The notes under the pieces are model-generated. The model was not told the DNA's origin, ran no database searches, and saw only the letters and a list, made by a program, of their open reading frames with translations. A program made the translations under genes and the position numbers. Below, in pieces: positions 34,500-45,343 of a stretch of 64,000 nucleotides of DNA. Origin of the DNA: Phytophthora hibernalis (taxonomy: Eukaryota > Oomycota > Peronosporomycetes > Peronosporales > Peronosporaceae); NCBI GenBank assembly GCA_012656075.1, contig JAAKBF010000208.1, forward strand, positions 186,001 through 250,000. The letters run 5' to 3'. Each line of letters begins with the position of its first letter. Within the stretch, counting starts at the first letter, position 1.

Positions 34500-37400
34500 C
34501 TTGTGCTGCAAGCAGCATGGTTCTTAGTATCAATGAACGGCGCGAGCGCAATCGGTTAGCAGCTCAGCGCTCGCGAGCTCGCCAATCGCCTGAAGTCAGA
34601 GCGGAACGTCTACGCCGTGAACGTGAGCGAAGGCGATTAGCACGCACTCTCGAAACGCCAGCAGCGAGAACAGAACGAGAACGCTACAATCGGGGGCGAT
34701 ATCAACGTCTTTCAGCATCGCTTGCGCCGGATTCGGAAGCAGCGTCGGATGTGTCGACACAGGATGAGCGCAACAACGCCTGGGGCGGTGGTGAGATCCC
34801 GAGGTTGCATCCACTCTTGGCCGCATCGAAAAACTACAGTCTCCGGCGCCTGCGTCTTGCGCTCGGCGCTAATGGACTTGATCAGGTCGTTTGTGCTGTA
34901 TACGACCGCAGCAACATTCGATCATCGTGCCGCGTGGTCGTGATCTCAGATGATGACAGAATGGAGCAATTGCACGAGCTGCTAACGAGCGCGGGTGAGG
35001 CGCTGCCGGAAGAACTTGTCGCTGAGTACGATTGCTCCGGTCTAAGCTCAACTCTAGATGGTGTGCTGCTGTCAAAGCGTGGCGTTGGCTCCGACGGCGA
35101 TCTCCATATTTGTCGCGAGTGCGACGAAAGCTTGGCCAAGCAGTCGATCCTCAAGTTTTCGATCAAAAACGGCTTCTCTGTGGGCACCCTGCCGACTCGT
35201 TTCGCAGACATGACGCTGCCCGAGCGATTGATGACGCAGACGGTATCTGTCATTGCGGTCACGCGCGTGATGCGAGGCGGTGCTCATCGATCAATTCGCT
35301 CCATAACCTGGTGTTCGATGCTACTCCTGGGCCGGCAGCGACGCTGCTCCTGATTCCGGTGGACAACATTACATCGTATCGCGTGGTGCTTGCTGGACCT
35401 TTCACAACGGAACAACAGGCGCATGTTCGTAAAATGCATCGAGTCCGCTGCCAGGTTGTTGAGGCCGTGCTGAGGTTTTCTGCCAACACAATGCGTTGTA
35501 CGAATCTATTGTTGTCAACTGCTCTGGGCTCCCGGACGATGCTGCATGATTTTCGAAAACGCTGATGCTCACGACGAAGTCGCGGAGATGGACATGGAGA
35601 ACGATCGCGTTGGTGGCACGTCCGAGAACGACGCGTCCAGCACCGAGATCGACGTTGTTGAGCGGCGAGTTGTTTTCATTTCCGACGATCGTGAGGTTAG
35701 CACGCAGGATGCACCTGTCGTGTCCGGACAAGCGAGTCAAAGTGCGTCGCAGCCTCAGTTTCTCGTTCGGCATTCCAGCCAATTTGCCCAAAACGACAAG
35801 GTGTTGTTCGCGCGCATGTTCCCGCATTTGTTCCCATACGGAAGAGGGCACCCAGGTGAGCAGCGGTATATTCCAGTGTCATTTGACGCGTGCATTCGCT
35901 ATTACAGTCAGCTCAGCACGCGGAAATTTGCAGAGGACGAGCTGTTCATGCTCGTGAGCTTCGATTATCTCTCGGTCCAGAAAATGTATCACAAGTCGCA
36001 TTGAAATGTCAGCGTAACCCCGCTCTGTTTGAGCCGTACAGCGACATCACTGAAGAAGTGCTCATGGAAGCGCTGAATGACAACGAGATGCGGCGACAAG
36101 GGCGCACAACATCGATGCGTGGTCATGGCTCCAGCGCGGCCGACTTTCTCAACACAGTGGAGCTCAGTGGTTGCGCGATGTGGGGCAGCAATGCCGAGCG
36201 AGCGCAATGTCGGCGACGGGCGTTCGCGTATCAGGCGCGGTTTGGCCAGCCGGCGCTTTTCGTCACGTTAACACCGAACGTCGCCGACTCCTTTGTTATG
36301 GCGCAGTACTGTGGTGTCATGTCTGTCGACACTCTGTTTGATGCTGCGTTGGCTGAGTCGCCTGGAAGGTCGGCATTACCCAGCGCGAGCATGCGGAATG
36401 ACGTTGCATCGGCTCGACTATTCATGCACAACATGGATGTCTTCATTGAACACGTACTAGGTGTCCCACCCAAGAAGATGAAGAGCAAGCCGTTCGAAGA
36501 CCTCTTCGGGGACGTCAAGGCGTACTTCGGAATGATCGAAACCCAAGGCGGTGGAACGTTACACGCCCACTTCTTGATTTGGTTGGGTGGTGCTCCACCG
36601 AACAGCGAAGCGTTCAATCAAGCTGTTGCTATGCATGGCGAACAATATTATCGAGACATCGAGGTGTTCGCAGACAGCATTGTGTCGACGTCGATGCCGT
36701 TGAGAGTTGCAGACTCGTCTTGCGTTTTTTGCGGCCATTCATACGCCGATCTTGAAGAGTTGCCAATTCCTCCCGAGGCCTATGAAGACCCGAACAAGCA
36801 GCGCGGGCATTTACGCGGTGAACCGGCACTCATTCGGTGCTCCGGGTGCGGCAAAGTGTTCAGCTCGCAACATGTCATTCGGCGCCTTCTGCTGGAGAAC
36901 CGACCGCCCTTGTGGCCGCCTCCGATGCGGGAGTATTCCTCGGACGAACTGAAAGCTGCAGTGCGATTGGAGACGCCGTGTCGAGGTGGCATTGCTGCCG
37001 CAAAGACAGCGATTTATCGACGCGATATGTATCTTTGCACGGCGCAGCCAGTCGCGGACGACGCCCTACGGTGAGTACTTACAAAACCTGAACCGCACAC
37101 CAGTCCGATTCGAGCGACACCAGGACGATGCATTTCGCGATGAAAAAGTCGCCCAAGCGCTTGTGTTCCTCCCCATCAGTCGAAGTCGAGCGGTGGGCGC
37201 CTCGCGCTGTCGCATTTGCGGTCTCGATGCTAGTCTTCTTGCTGAATCTACATTGGTGGTCGCATGTTGGGAGCTGCTTCAAGAAAAGTCGCGCTTCGGT
37301 ACCCGGTCAATGTCGTTACAAATTTCCACGACCTAGAATCGCGCAGACGGCATGCTCGAACGACGGCGTTGCGCTTGCGCGACGAGCAGCGTTTGAGTTC

Positions 37401-40374
37401 GTCAACGGCTTCAATCGCGAGATTATGTTGACGTTCAAGTCGAATCATGACATCCAAGTCATGATCGGTGGCCTGAATGCGCTGCTGCGGATCTACTACA
37501 CGACCAAGTACGTGACCAAGATGCAAGAACAAGTCGACTCGATCACTGCCGTTGCTCTCGCTGCATTTAAGCGGCGCCAGCTACGTGAAGCACGAGACGA
37601 CGATGCCGCTAACGCCAACCGCGCAGCAATCGGCCGCAGGCGCGTTGCATCGGTACTTTATGCGATCACCAATCGGCGTGAAATCGCTGGACCGCTCGCC
37701 GCCTTGTACGTGCTGCGAGGATCGTGCGCGTACATGAGCGCGCCATGCGCCACGCTCCCTCTCGGAAACGTGCTGCACGAGATCGTTGGACAAGCGGTGC
37801 ACCCGTGTGATCTTGTAGAGCTACGAGAGAATGACTCACGCGCCACCTTTCGCGCAGCATCGTTTCTTGACGACTATTTATTCCGAACGACGTCGTTGGA
37901 GAAGCTCAGTTTGTACGAGTACGTGGCAAAGCACTTTCGACGCAAGCGAACATCATCGACAACACAGGCGGGTTTTTCTTGCCAGATCACCCACTTTTCA
38001 GCACGCATTGCGCCGGAACGCACAACGATGAAGTCGTTCCGGTCGTGGCTGGCATGCGCATGCCCTTCATGGATTCCGAGTCACCTTTTGAACTCATCGT
38101 GAAGAGGAGCCAGTGCGCGTTGGTGTTGTTTAAGCCATTTCGAGCCGTAACAGACCTTGTGACCGACTGGACGGATAGTCGACGCGTTCGTGCAATGGGA
38201 ACCCACGCGCACGAGCTTTACGCGCGAGATCATGTCCAACATGGACGACTACTATCGCGCCGCTAACCAGGCAACGGAGTGTACCGAGTTGAGCGAGGTT
38301 GGCGAGATCGTCGCTGACAACGCCACCGACAGCGACGAGCTCGAGACGCGCAACGACATCGACGCAGCACTCGACCGTACGGATGCGAGCGAATTGATGG
38401 GTCCAGTTGCTGCTGAATGCGATGCCTTTTGTCATTTTTTGACGACGACGACGCCGGTGATAACGACGACGAAAGCGCAGTTGCATCCGCTCTCGAGTCG
38501 ACGTTGCCGATCTTCCCGAACTCGGGATCCTCTCTCTCAAGCGGGCAATACCATAATTTACTAAGCACGGCCGCACAGAGGACGGTAGGCACAGCCGCAC
38601 ACCTGCGGAACCGTAGCTCAACGTTTGACTTGTCAATCGACGAGCTGCAGCGATTCGTCACTGACACCTCCAATGACGAGACCGAACCGCAGCGCTCGGA
38701 GCTGTTCCGGAACGAGAGACCCACCGAAGTCGTCCAGCTGATTGCAAGCGCCCTCGATTGCGTCCGGGAGTGGTCGCCACCGCTCCGGCCTTACGCATCC
38801 ATTGAAGACGTCTCTCGAGCGTTCACGCTCAACGAGCGGCAACACGCAGCATTCACCCTCATCGCGACCTCGCTTCTCCAACGCTTTCTCCGTCAAGAGC
38901 TTGGCAGCGTTCATGGTAACGGCGGTGGCTACAGCACAGAGAATTTTGAGGCGCGCTTTCGTGATGATCAGCTACTGATGTTCATCGGCGGTGCCGGTGG
39001 CACCGGCAAAAGCCGAGTGATCGACGCGGTTGACGCATTTTGCGCCAGCTGGCTGCGGCTCGACAAGCTGATGCGCCGCTACAAACATGTGCCCGGTGTG
39101 CCGTTCGGCGGCGTCCATATAGTACTCGTTGGTGACTTCCTGCAAATGCCGCCCGTGAAGGCCGACCCGATCTACCTCGACCCGGCGGAAAAACGCGAAA
39201 AGTGAGCACCGCCGACATTGAAGGATTCGAGCTGTGGCGGAAATTCACGACCGTCATCATCCTCGACGAGTCGGTCCGCTTTCGAGAAGACCCGGAGTGG
39301 GGGAAGGTTGCCGCCTCGCTAGGCTCGGGCAATGGACTCCAGAATTCATCGAGCTGATCAATAGCCGCGTGCTTTCACGGCGCGACCACGCGGGACCTCC
39401 GTCGGCAGCGCTTCGAGACGAAATTGGCGCCGATGCAGTCTTTGTCACTCCCGAGAACGCGACCCGCTTGGCTGTCAACAATGCGTTCATGGCAACGACC
39501 GCAAAATTACTCCCTACTGACATATTTCCTGTCCGCGTCACCGCCAATTTCAAGGGCGTGCTCAACGTACTGGGTCAGAGCGATCTTCGATATGTCATGA
39601 GTCTACCCGACAATCGCTTCGGGAGGATGGCACCCTATCTCGACATCATTGACGGCATGCCCGTTCAGGTGACGCAGAACGTCGCGACTGCGAAAGGTAT
39701 TGCAAACGGCACGCTCGGTACCCTCGAGTTTGTGCACTTCCCCGCCAGCACTGGATTTCGACTCGTGCGCGACGGCGCGTCTAACACGGTCGTGCAGCTG
39801 CCTAGTCAATCGCCTGACTACGCTATACTCCGTGTGCCGCGTCCGCAATCGACTGCAATCCGTCCAGGACTCGACCCGGAGCTGTTCCCGGTGTTTTTCA
39901 CGACTGAGGCGTACATGAAGTCGACGATCACGCTCCCAAAGCTCCGGGCGCCCAGCCGCGCTCGATCACCGTGAAGCCACAGCAGCTGCCGTTCGTCTGC
40001 GCCGTCGGTTCGACCGTATACAAGGTCCAGGGCGAGACGCTCCAGTCGATGATCGTCATGGACTGGAAGGCGGCGCAACGAGGCGTGAACAAACCACAAC
40101 AACCATACCTCCTTGTTTCTCGAGTGACGTCCAGAAACGCGTTCATTGCATTGACTTCATTTACCCACGAGCTTGCAGCGTGGGCCAAACCGCCTGCAAG
40201 CCGCTCTCAAGGAAGAAGAACGATTGAACCACCTCAGCAACGTCACCCTGGCGACATTCCAGTCATCACTGGCACCCGACGTCTACTGAGCAGTGAAGCA
40301 TCCGTTGTGAATGCCGATCCACATAACACAATCGTGCTACGGCTGTGACTCCTTTACCACCGCTGTTGCGGTGG
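34500..40374 (+). mobile_element. Helitron, autonomous type but decayed
   Basis: Helitrons move by rolling-circle replication using a Rep (HUH nuclease)-helicase protein. Starting at 34517, a basic N-terminus leads to a Cys-rich region (DLHICRECDESL), SIKNGFSVGTLPTRF and LMTQTVSVIAVTRVMRGGAH. The Rep domain follows, with FVTLTPN and the HUH motif GTLHAHFLIWL (His codons 36562 and 36568), then the paired Tyr motif YYTTKYVTKM near 37497-37523. A PIF1-type helicase follows: Walker A GGAGGTGKS near 38990, GDFLQMPPV near 39130, VYKVQGETL near 40020 and LLVSRVTSRNAFIAL. Frame changes occur near 35320, 35560, 36000, 37075, 38000, 38420, 39205 and 39975. A hairpin just after the helicase stop (40357-40374) fits the 3' end. 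The 5' end was not found. Confidence 0.85.
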
Positions 40375-41228
40375 ACCATCTACATGTAGCTTGATCGGAG
40401 TCTTTACGGCGTCGGGCGAGTGGATGGTGAGTCGGTGGCTGGACTTGTCCGCCGTGAGGTCCATCGTCTCGACGACGATGGCGTCCACGGCCAGGAGCGG
40501 CGCGTCCAGCTCGTAGCGGTCGCTCTGCACCAGTAGCTCAATGTTCTTGTTCGCGTAGATCCCGAAGAGGTTCACGGACTTGATGCGGCACTTGAAGCAA
40601 TAGTCTGCACAGCATATGCACCTTGGCGTCAGACGAGCGAGTCATCGGGTTAGCCAGCCCGTCTGCTTCTCGCAATTGAAGCGCGCCGCGACCCCGCATC
40701 ACCACGCCAGCGCGCGAGGTACGGTCAGATAACGCCGCGGTCATCGCCGGGTCGGGGAGCTTCACTCACCAGCATCTCGGGCGCCGCGAAGAGCTCGTGC
40801 ACGGCGCAGAAGGAGTTTTCGCTATTCGCGCCGATGATGAGCTTGATGGCCGCCACGAAGTCCTCGTTGCGGTGATCCCCACGAAGCGCACGCCGTTGAT
40901 CATGATCTTCTCGCGGGTAGCGTCCCGGAAGGCCTGCGCCGTGTTCACGTCGCACTGCACGGGCAGTGGCATGGCGGTCAGCGCCTCCGAGGACGACGCC
41001 AGCGTCTCTGCAGATTCTGCTGAGCGTGCGGCTGCATCCGCGCATGACGCGGTTGGTCGCCAGCAGCGCGCGCTCCGAGTAGGCGTCGTCACCCACATAC
41101 GCGCCGATGATACGCTTGATGGCTGCCACGAAGGCCTCGTTGCGGTGTTCCCCATGAAGCGCACGCCACGGGTAGCGGGATGGCGACCAACGGCTCCGAG
41201 AACTCCGCCAGCGCCGTGGGTTAACCAA
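40354..41228 (-). pseudogene. Unrecognised gene with internal duplication, frame-broken
   Basis: The 3' exon (from about 40602 after a GTGCAG acceptor) reads DYCFKCRIKSVNLFGIYANK and ends PIKLHVDGPPQQRW, with its stop inside the Helitron hairpin. Upstream, two diverged tandem copies of one module encode GVRFVG...HRNEDFVAAIKLIIGA and GVRFMG...HRNEAFVAAIKRIIGA (about 40840-40990 and 41090-41220). In both, the frame changes at the same GGGG run after RFVG/RFMG. The second copy lacks 18 bases relative to the first. The family is not recognised. Shared lesions and the missing 5' end suggest a dying gene. Confidence 0.5.
40357..40374. repeat. Hairpin at the presumed Helitron 3' end
   Basis: CCACCGC-TGTT-GCGGTGG has a perfect 7-base stem and starts nine bases after the helicase stop codon (40346-40348). 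Helitrons end with a hairpin about ten bases before CTRR; here CTAC follows nine bases on, so the terminus is near-canonical only. Confidence 0.6.
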
Positions 41229-41229
41229 C

Positions 41230-41402
41230 TAGTTAGTTATTTGTTTTTGGTCCTAAATGATTTTTAAAAAAATACCGTGAAGTAAAAGGACTTACTTGGC
41301 GGTTCGGCCCCCTGCGGGGAACTTCTGTGTCATCGCTGCGGGATTCGAACCCGGCTGTGCCTTGTGGTTGGTACACCGCTAGACCACTCCACCAATGCCA
41401 TC
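41230..41402 (-). mobile_element. tRNA-derived SINE
   Basis: On the minus strand, an RNA polymerase III A box TGGTCTAGCGG fits the consensus exactly and is followed at tRNA-like spacing by a B box GGTTCGAATCC. The head folds only partly as a tRNA: the acceptor-like ends TGGCATT and GATGACA pair 6 of 7, and the anticodon arm is poor. A GC-rich body and then AT-rich DNA with runs of T and A follow, as in a SINE tail. tRNA-derived SINEs are known in Phytophthora. The exact 3' end and target duplication were not defined. Confidence 0.7.
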
Positions 41403-42764
41403 GTTTCTCCCTGAACGACAATAATATCCAATACTAATTGATATGTGGTCCACACTCCAATAGCAACTGTGTTGAAATATGTTGCGCTTGCGCAATGCTG
41501 TGTTGCACATATGTTGCGCGCGCGGTGCGCTAACGCTGTGTGTGTGACGAAGGTTGCCTGAGCGGCGCGGTGCGCCAAAGTTGAGTGATGACAAACTTGA
41601 AACCCGTAAGGCCCCCTAGCAAGTTCTCACTAAAGTTCGAACTGCAACTTATACTTACGAACTGCGAATTTTGCATTCCATGCGCCGGACACCGAGCGAG
41701 CGAGCGTGGACGTTTGTCGGTGACAAATTATCGGCCAGCATGCGATAATCAGGCCTCAGCGAGGTGGGCGGAAGAACGCGACGAGATAGCGTGGATGTAC
41801 ACCAGAACTTGAGTACATTGTACAGTACTTTGCTACCTTGCGACGAGGCACGCCCCCCGGCTCATAGTTGAACTGTCGTTGGAGACCAACGTTGCACACA
41901 CGATCCTGAACACGACTCGGCGACAGCGCCCAAGCACCTTCAACTTGCGGCTTCGCGGTGGCCCAAATGGTCAAGACGCGTGGCCGTGAGGGCCTCAGTG
42001 AGGCGGAGAGCAGCTCCAACACGTTGTAGCGGAGTGCGGCTAGACGAGGGTGGTGGTGACGAACACGGCGCTGCGCCCGGCTCACTCCTGAGAACGGCCT
42101 TGGTCTTGACGTTACCGCGCACTGTCGCCGCTTAACTTAAGACTTCGCTGGCAGCAGCTGATACTTTGGTCTCGCTGGCAGCGAGTCGCTGCTACTTCCA
42201 GCTTCAGGAATGGCTTGAGCGCTATGCTTGTTCATGCCTCCGCTGCACCATTGCTAGGTTCGTTCTTGAAGACAACGACCGCCGCGTCAAGGAGAGCAAT
42301 GACGCCCTCCTCGGGACCACAAAAGGGCTAGGAGCTACATGTATTTGTATCCTCGGCTCTGCGCGACGAGTGTCGATTCCCTGTCAACGACGACGCCCAG
42401 CTCAGCGCCGGATTTTCTCGACTCTGAGTATTCACATGCATTGCGAAGCTGCTGCTGAGAGTAGTGCTGTTGCTGCGGATGCAACTACACTGCTGTGCGG
42501 CGGCCGACGGCACCCCGAAACAAAAGCCCTGCATCGCCCTCCATCTGCAGGCGGGGCCGCGTTCATCTCAACATCGCCCGCGCTGTCCCATGATGCCGGC
42601 GGGGAAGGACGAGGCCGGACCACATTGTTGGCCGTTTTCTGAGACCTTTGCGGCGTGCGCCCATCTCAGCGAGCCGTCAACGGCGACAAGCCAAGCCGAG
42701 CAATACTCACTTCGGAATTGGACGCCTCGGCCACAGCCGATAGGACTCTCTCGCGACCATTACC
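41403..42764. other. Intergenic region, no credible gene
   Basis: Open frames here (for example 42166-42642) lack motifs and vary in frame without splice support. The last few hundred bases probably hold the promoter and 5' UTR of the zinc-finger gene. Confidence 0.5.
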
Positions 42765-43626
42765 ATGCTGACAGCGAACAACTCCACGGACAGACAGGTG
42801 GTGTTCCGGTGCTCGGTGCCGTACTGCGAGCGCTCGTTCGGCGACAGCTTCTCGCTGGCCGAGCACCTCACGAAGCACGCGGGCGAGAAGCGGCACATTT
42901 GCCCCGTACGGACCTGCGGCCGCAGGTTCAGCACACCCGGCAATCTATCGCGCCACAAACGCCTGCATGGACCGATCAAACCCCTTGAGTGCCCCGTCGC
43001 CGGTTGCATCTGCACGTTCCGCAGCGAGAACAAGCTCTCCAAGCATATGAAGTTCCACTTGGGCAGCCCCGTGCACGTTTGCTCGTCGTCCGGGTGCGGC
43101 AAGACCTTCAGTACGGCCGGCAACTTGAACCGGCACATTAAGGGTCACCACCCGGAGCTCGACACGCGGAAGACCAAGCTCATGGCCGCCAATATGAACC
43201 TGCTGCCAGGCCTCGACCACTCGTACGACAGCCCCACCGGAGCCGACGAGCTGCTGCAACCCGACGGAACCCTCAGTCCCATGATGACCCAGCTGCGAGC
43301 ACCTGCGTCGCCCACTTCCAGTGTGTCCACAGTGGACGCGGCTCCCTGCAGCCCGGTGCTGAGCTCGTCCTGTGCCTCACCCGGACCCACACCGATGTCC
43401 ACTCTGACGCCACTGGGTATTGCGCTCGACCCCGAGCAGCTCGATGAGCTCGTGTCGATTCTGGATGAGAACGTCAAGATGGAGGACGCGGAGCCCCGCG
43501 TCGTCGAGCGAAATCTTCCTGCTCGAGAAGACAATGGCCCAGTCGCCGTGTGTCGAGCCACAGCTCACACCCGTGAGCGTTCTCGACGACATGATTCGTT
43601 TCCACATCGACCACTTTCAGATGTAA
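42765..43626 (+). CDS. C2H2 zinc-finger transcription factor, paralogue of the gene at 24452
   Basis: Four C2H2 fingers open the protein: FRCSVPYCERSFGDSFSLAE, HICPVRTCGRRFSTPGNLSR, LECPVAGCICTFRSENKLSK and HVCSSSGCGKTFSTAGNLNR. Ser/Pro/Thr-rich sequence follows, then an acidic segment (LDPEQLDELVSILDENVKME), similar in place to the acidic tail of its paralogue. The printed frame runs to 43676 with an Arg-rich end. Dropping one base at the CCCC run 43494-43497 instead gives a sensible tail, EIFLLEKTMAQSPCVEPQ to DDMIRFHIDHFQM, ending at 43626. I prefer the shorter end. Spacing between finger His and the next finger matches the paralogue, so they arose by duplication. Confidence 0.85.
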
Positions 43627-43776
43627 ACCTAGCTAGGGCATTTGCGTTTGCTATCACACCCACCACTAAATTATAATCGAAGATGTTTTGAGTTCTCCTT
43701 CCTTGCAATAGCAATGCATTAATCTGCGTCAGTGAATGTACTGGTAGCTTTAAAACGGATAAGTATCACCACCGGC

Positions 43777-44032
43777 CACAAATACATCAACATTTTCCCA
43801 ACCGGCCCACATTTGAGTTACTCAGTGATATCATTGAGTTTATCTTCGAACTACAGTTCACCCCTTGTGAAGTCTTCACTGACAGGAAGCGGGACTGAAG
43901 TTGGAGAATAGAGCATTTCCTCTCTCCCCATGTGCACGCCTAACGCCTAACGGGGCTTCTCAATGAGATCCTTAGTCCTAAATACATGTAACTCAAATGT
44001 GGGCCGGTTGGGAAAATGTTGACGTATTTGTG
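43777..44032. mobile_element. MITE with 45-base terminal inverted repeats
   Basis: The left arm 43777-43821 and right arm 43988-44032 are inverted copies that match at 44 of 45 positions (one C/T difference). The arms enclose about 166 bases without a reading frame. The element lies between the zinc-finger and proteasome genes. No clear target-site duplication is visible, so the outer limits could differ by a few bases. Confidence 0.9.
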
Positions 44033-44255
44033 ATAATTATCAAATAGGGTACAGTACATGAACTGTAAATTACAGTCTGAAATACACGCGCCTGGCTCAC
44101 GGGTACGACTGTTTTTAAATCTAAAAATGTGGATCTAAAATCTAAAAAGTGGATGTTTAAAAATCCACAAGTTAGTTTCCTAACTTACGTTCCCACTAGG
44201 GTTTACACTCCCACCTGAAGATCCTCCCTTACAAAATCGGGATCTAGCAAAGAGA

Positions 44256-45127
44256 ATGAGCGCCCCCTCCGTGAACCTCAACTTCCTGCGCGCCGGCAGC
44301 CGCGGCGCGTCCGTCAACTACGGCGGCGCCATGCCCAACATGCATATGGCGTCCGTGGACGACCTGCACGCGACCGCCAGTGCGCCCGATGCGCTGTCCG
44401 CGGGTTTCCTGCTGCCGCCCGTGGCCGACCCGGCCGCCTACTCGCGCGAGCATTTCAAAGTCAAGTACACGGAGGACAACGAGCAGTCACTGCAGTTCGC
44501 CAAGGGCACCACGACGCTGGCCTTCATCTACGACGGAGGCATCGTCGTGGCCGTGGACTCGCGCTCCACCATGGGCCCGTTCATCGCGTCCCAGCAAGTC
44601 AAAAAGGTCAACCCCATCAACGACTACATCCTGGCCACGCTCGCGGGAGGCGCCGCCGACTGCCAATTCTGGCAGCGCAACCTGGCCGTGCAGTGTCGCA
44701 TGTACGAGCTGCGCAACCGCCACCGCATCTCGGTGCGCGCAGCGTCAAGCTCATCGCCAACACGTGCAACTACTACAAGCGCTACGGTATGTCGCTGGGC
44801 ATGATGATGATGGGATACGATAACGGGGAGCCCGTGCTCTACTACGTGGATGACGAGGGCTCCCGCATCCCGGCCAGCAAGACGGTGCCCAAGTTCAGCG
44901 TGGGGTCGGGCTCCACGTACGCCTACGGTGTGTTGGACACCAACTGGCGCTGGGACCTCTCGGACGACGAGGCCGTGGAGCTTGGCAAGCGCGCCATCTA
45001 CCACGCCACGCACCGCGACGCCTACAGCGGCGGCTTCTGCAACGTCTTCCTCTTCAAGCCCGACGGGTTCAAGCACGTGGTGCACCAGGACGTCAAGGAG
45101 ATGCACGACTACGAGCGTGGCTACTAA
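44256..45127 (+). CDS. PSMB5: Proteasome subunit beta type-5
   Basis: This is the chymotrypsin-like catalytic subunit of the 20S proteasome. The propeptide ends at KG, and the mature N-terminal Thr begins TTTLAFIYDGGIVVAVDSRS. The Lys of QQVKKV and the block ILATLAGGAADCQFWQRNL are family hallmarks, as are VGSGSTYAYGVLD and HRDAYSGGFCNVFLF near the C-terminus. The frame breaks within GCGCGC at 44734-44742 (ISVRA then SVKLIANTCNYYKRYG). Conservation on both sides makes one lost base the likely cause, since this gene is essential and normally single copy. The upstream 200 bases contain the MITE right arm. Confidence 0.93.
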
Positions 45128-45343
45128 GTCAGTTAGTTGACTGCTGCTTGGCTGACAGAGACGAGGGTACATGTAGTTAATACACGGCAAAAGAAGCTGG
45201 TTGACTGCAGTTCCGATCCACCACTGTATTTCCTTCCCATTAGCCCTCCTCGAATATCGTCCTGATGCTACGTATCCATACAGTAACACATACAAAACGC
45301 TTTGGCACTCATGTTTTCTGCTTTGCTCGATTTACATCCTTCA

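Noticed and set aside
42166..42642. 158-codon open frame before the zinc-finger gene
   Set aside because: No motif, and composition unlike neighbouring genes; more likely 5' UTR or promoter.
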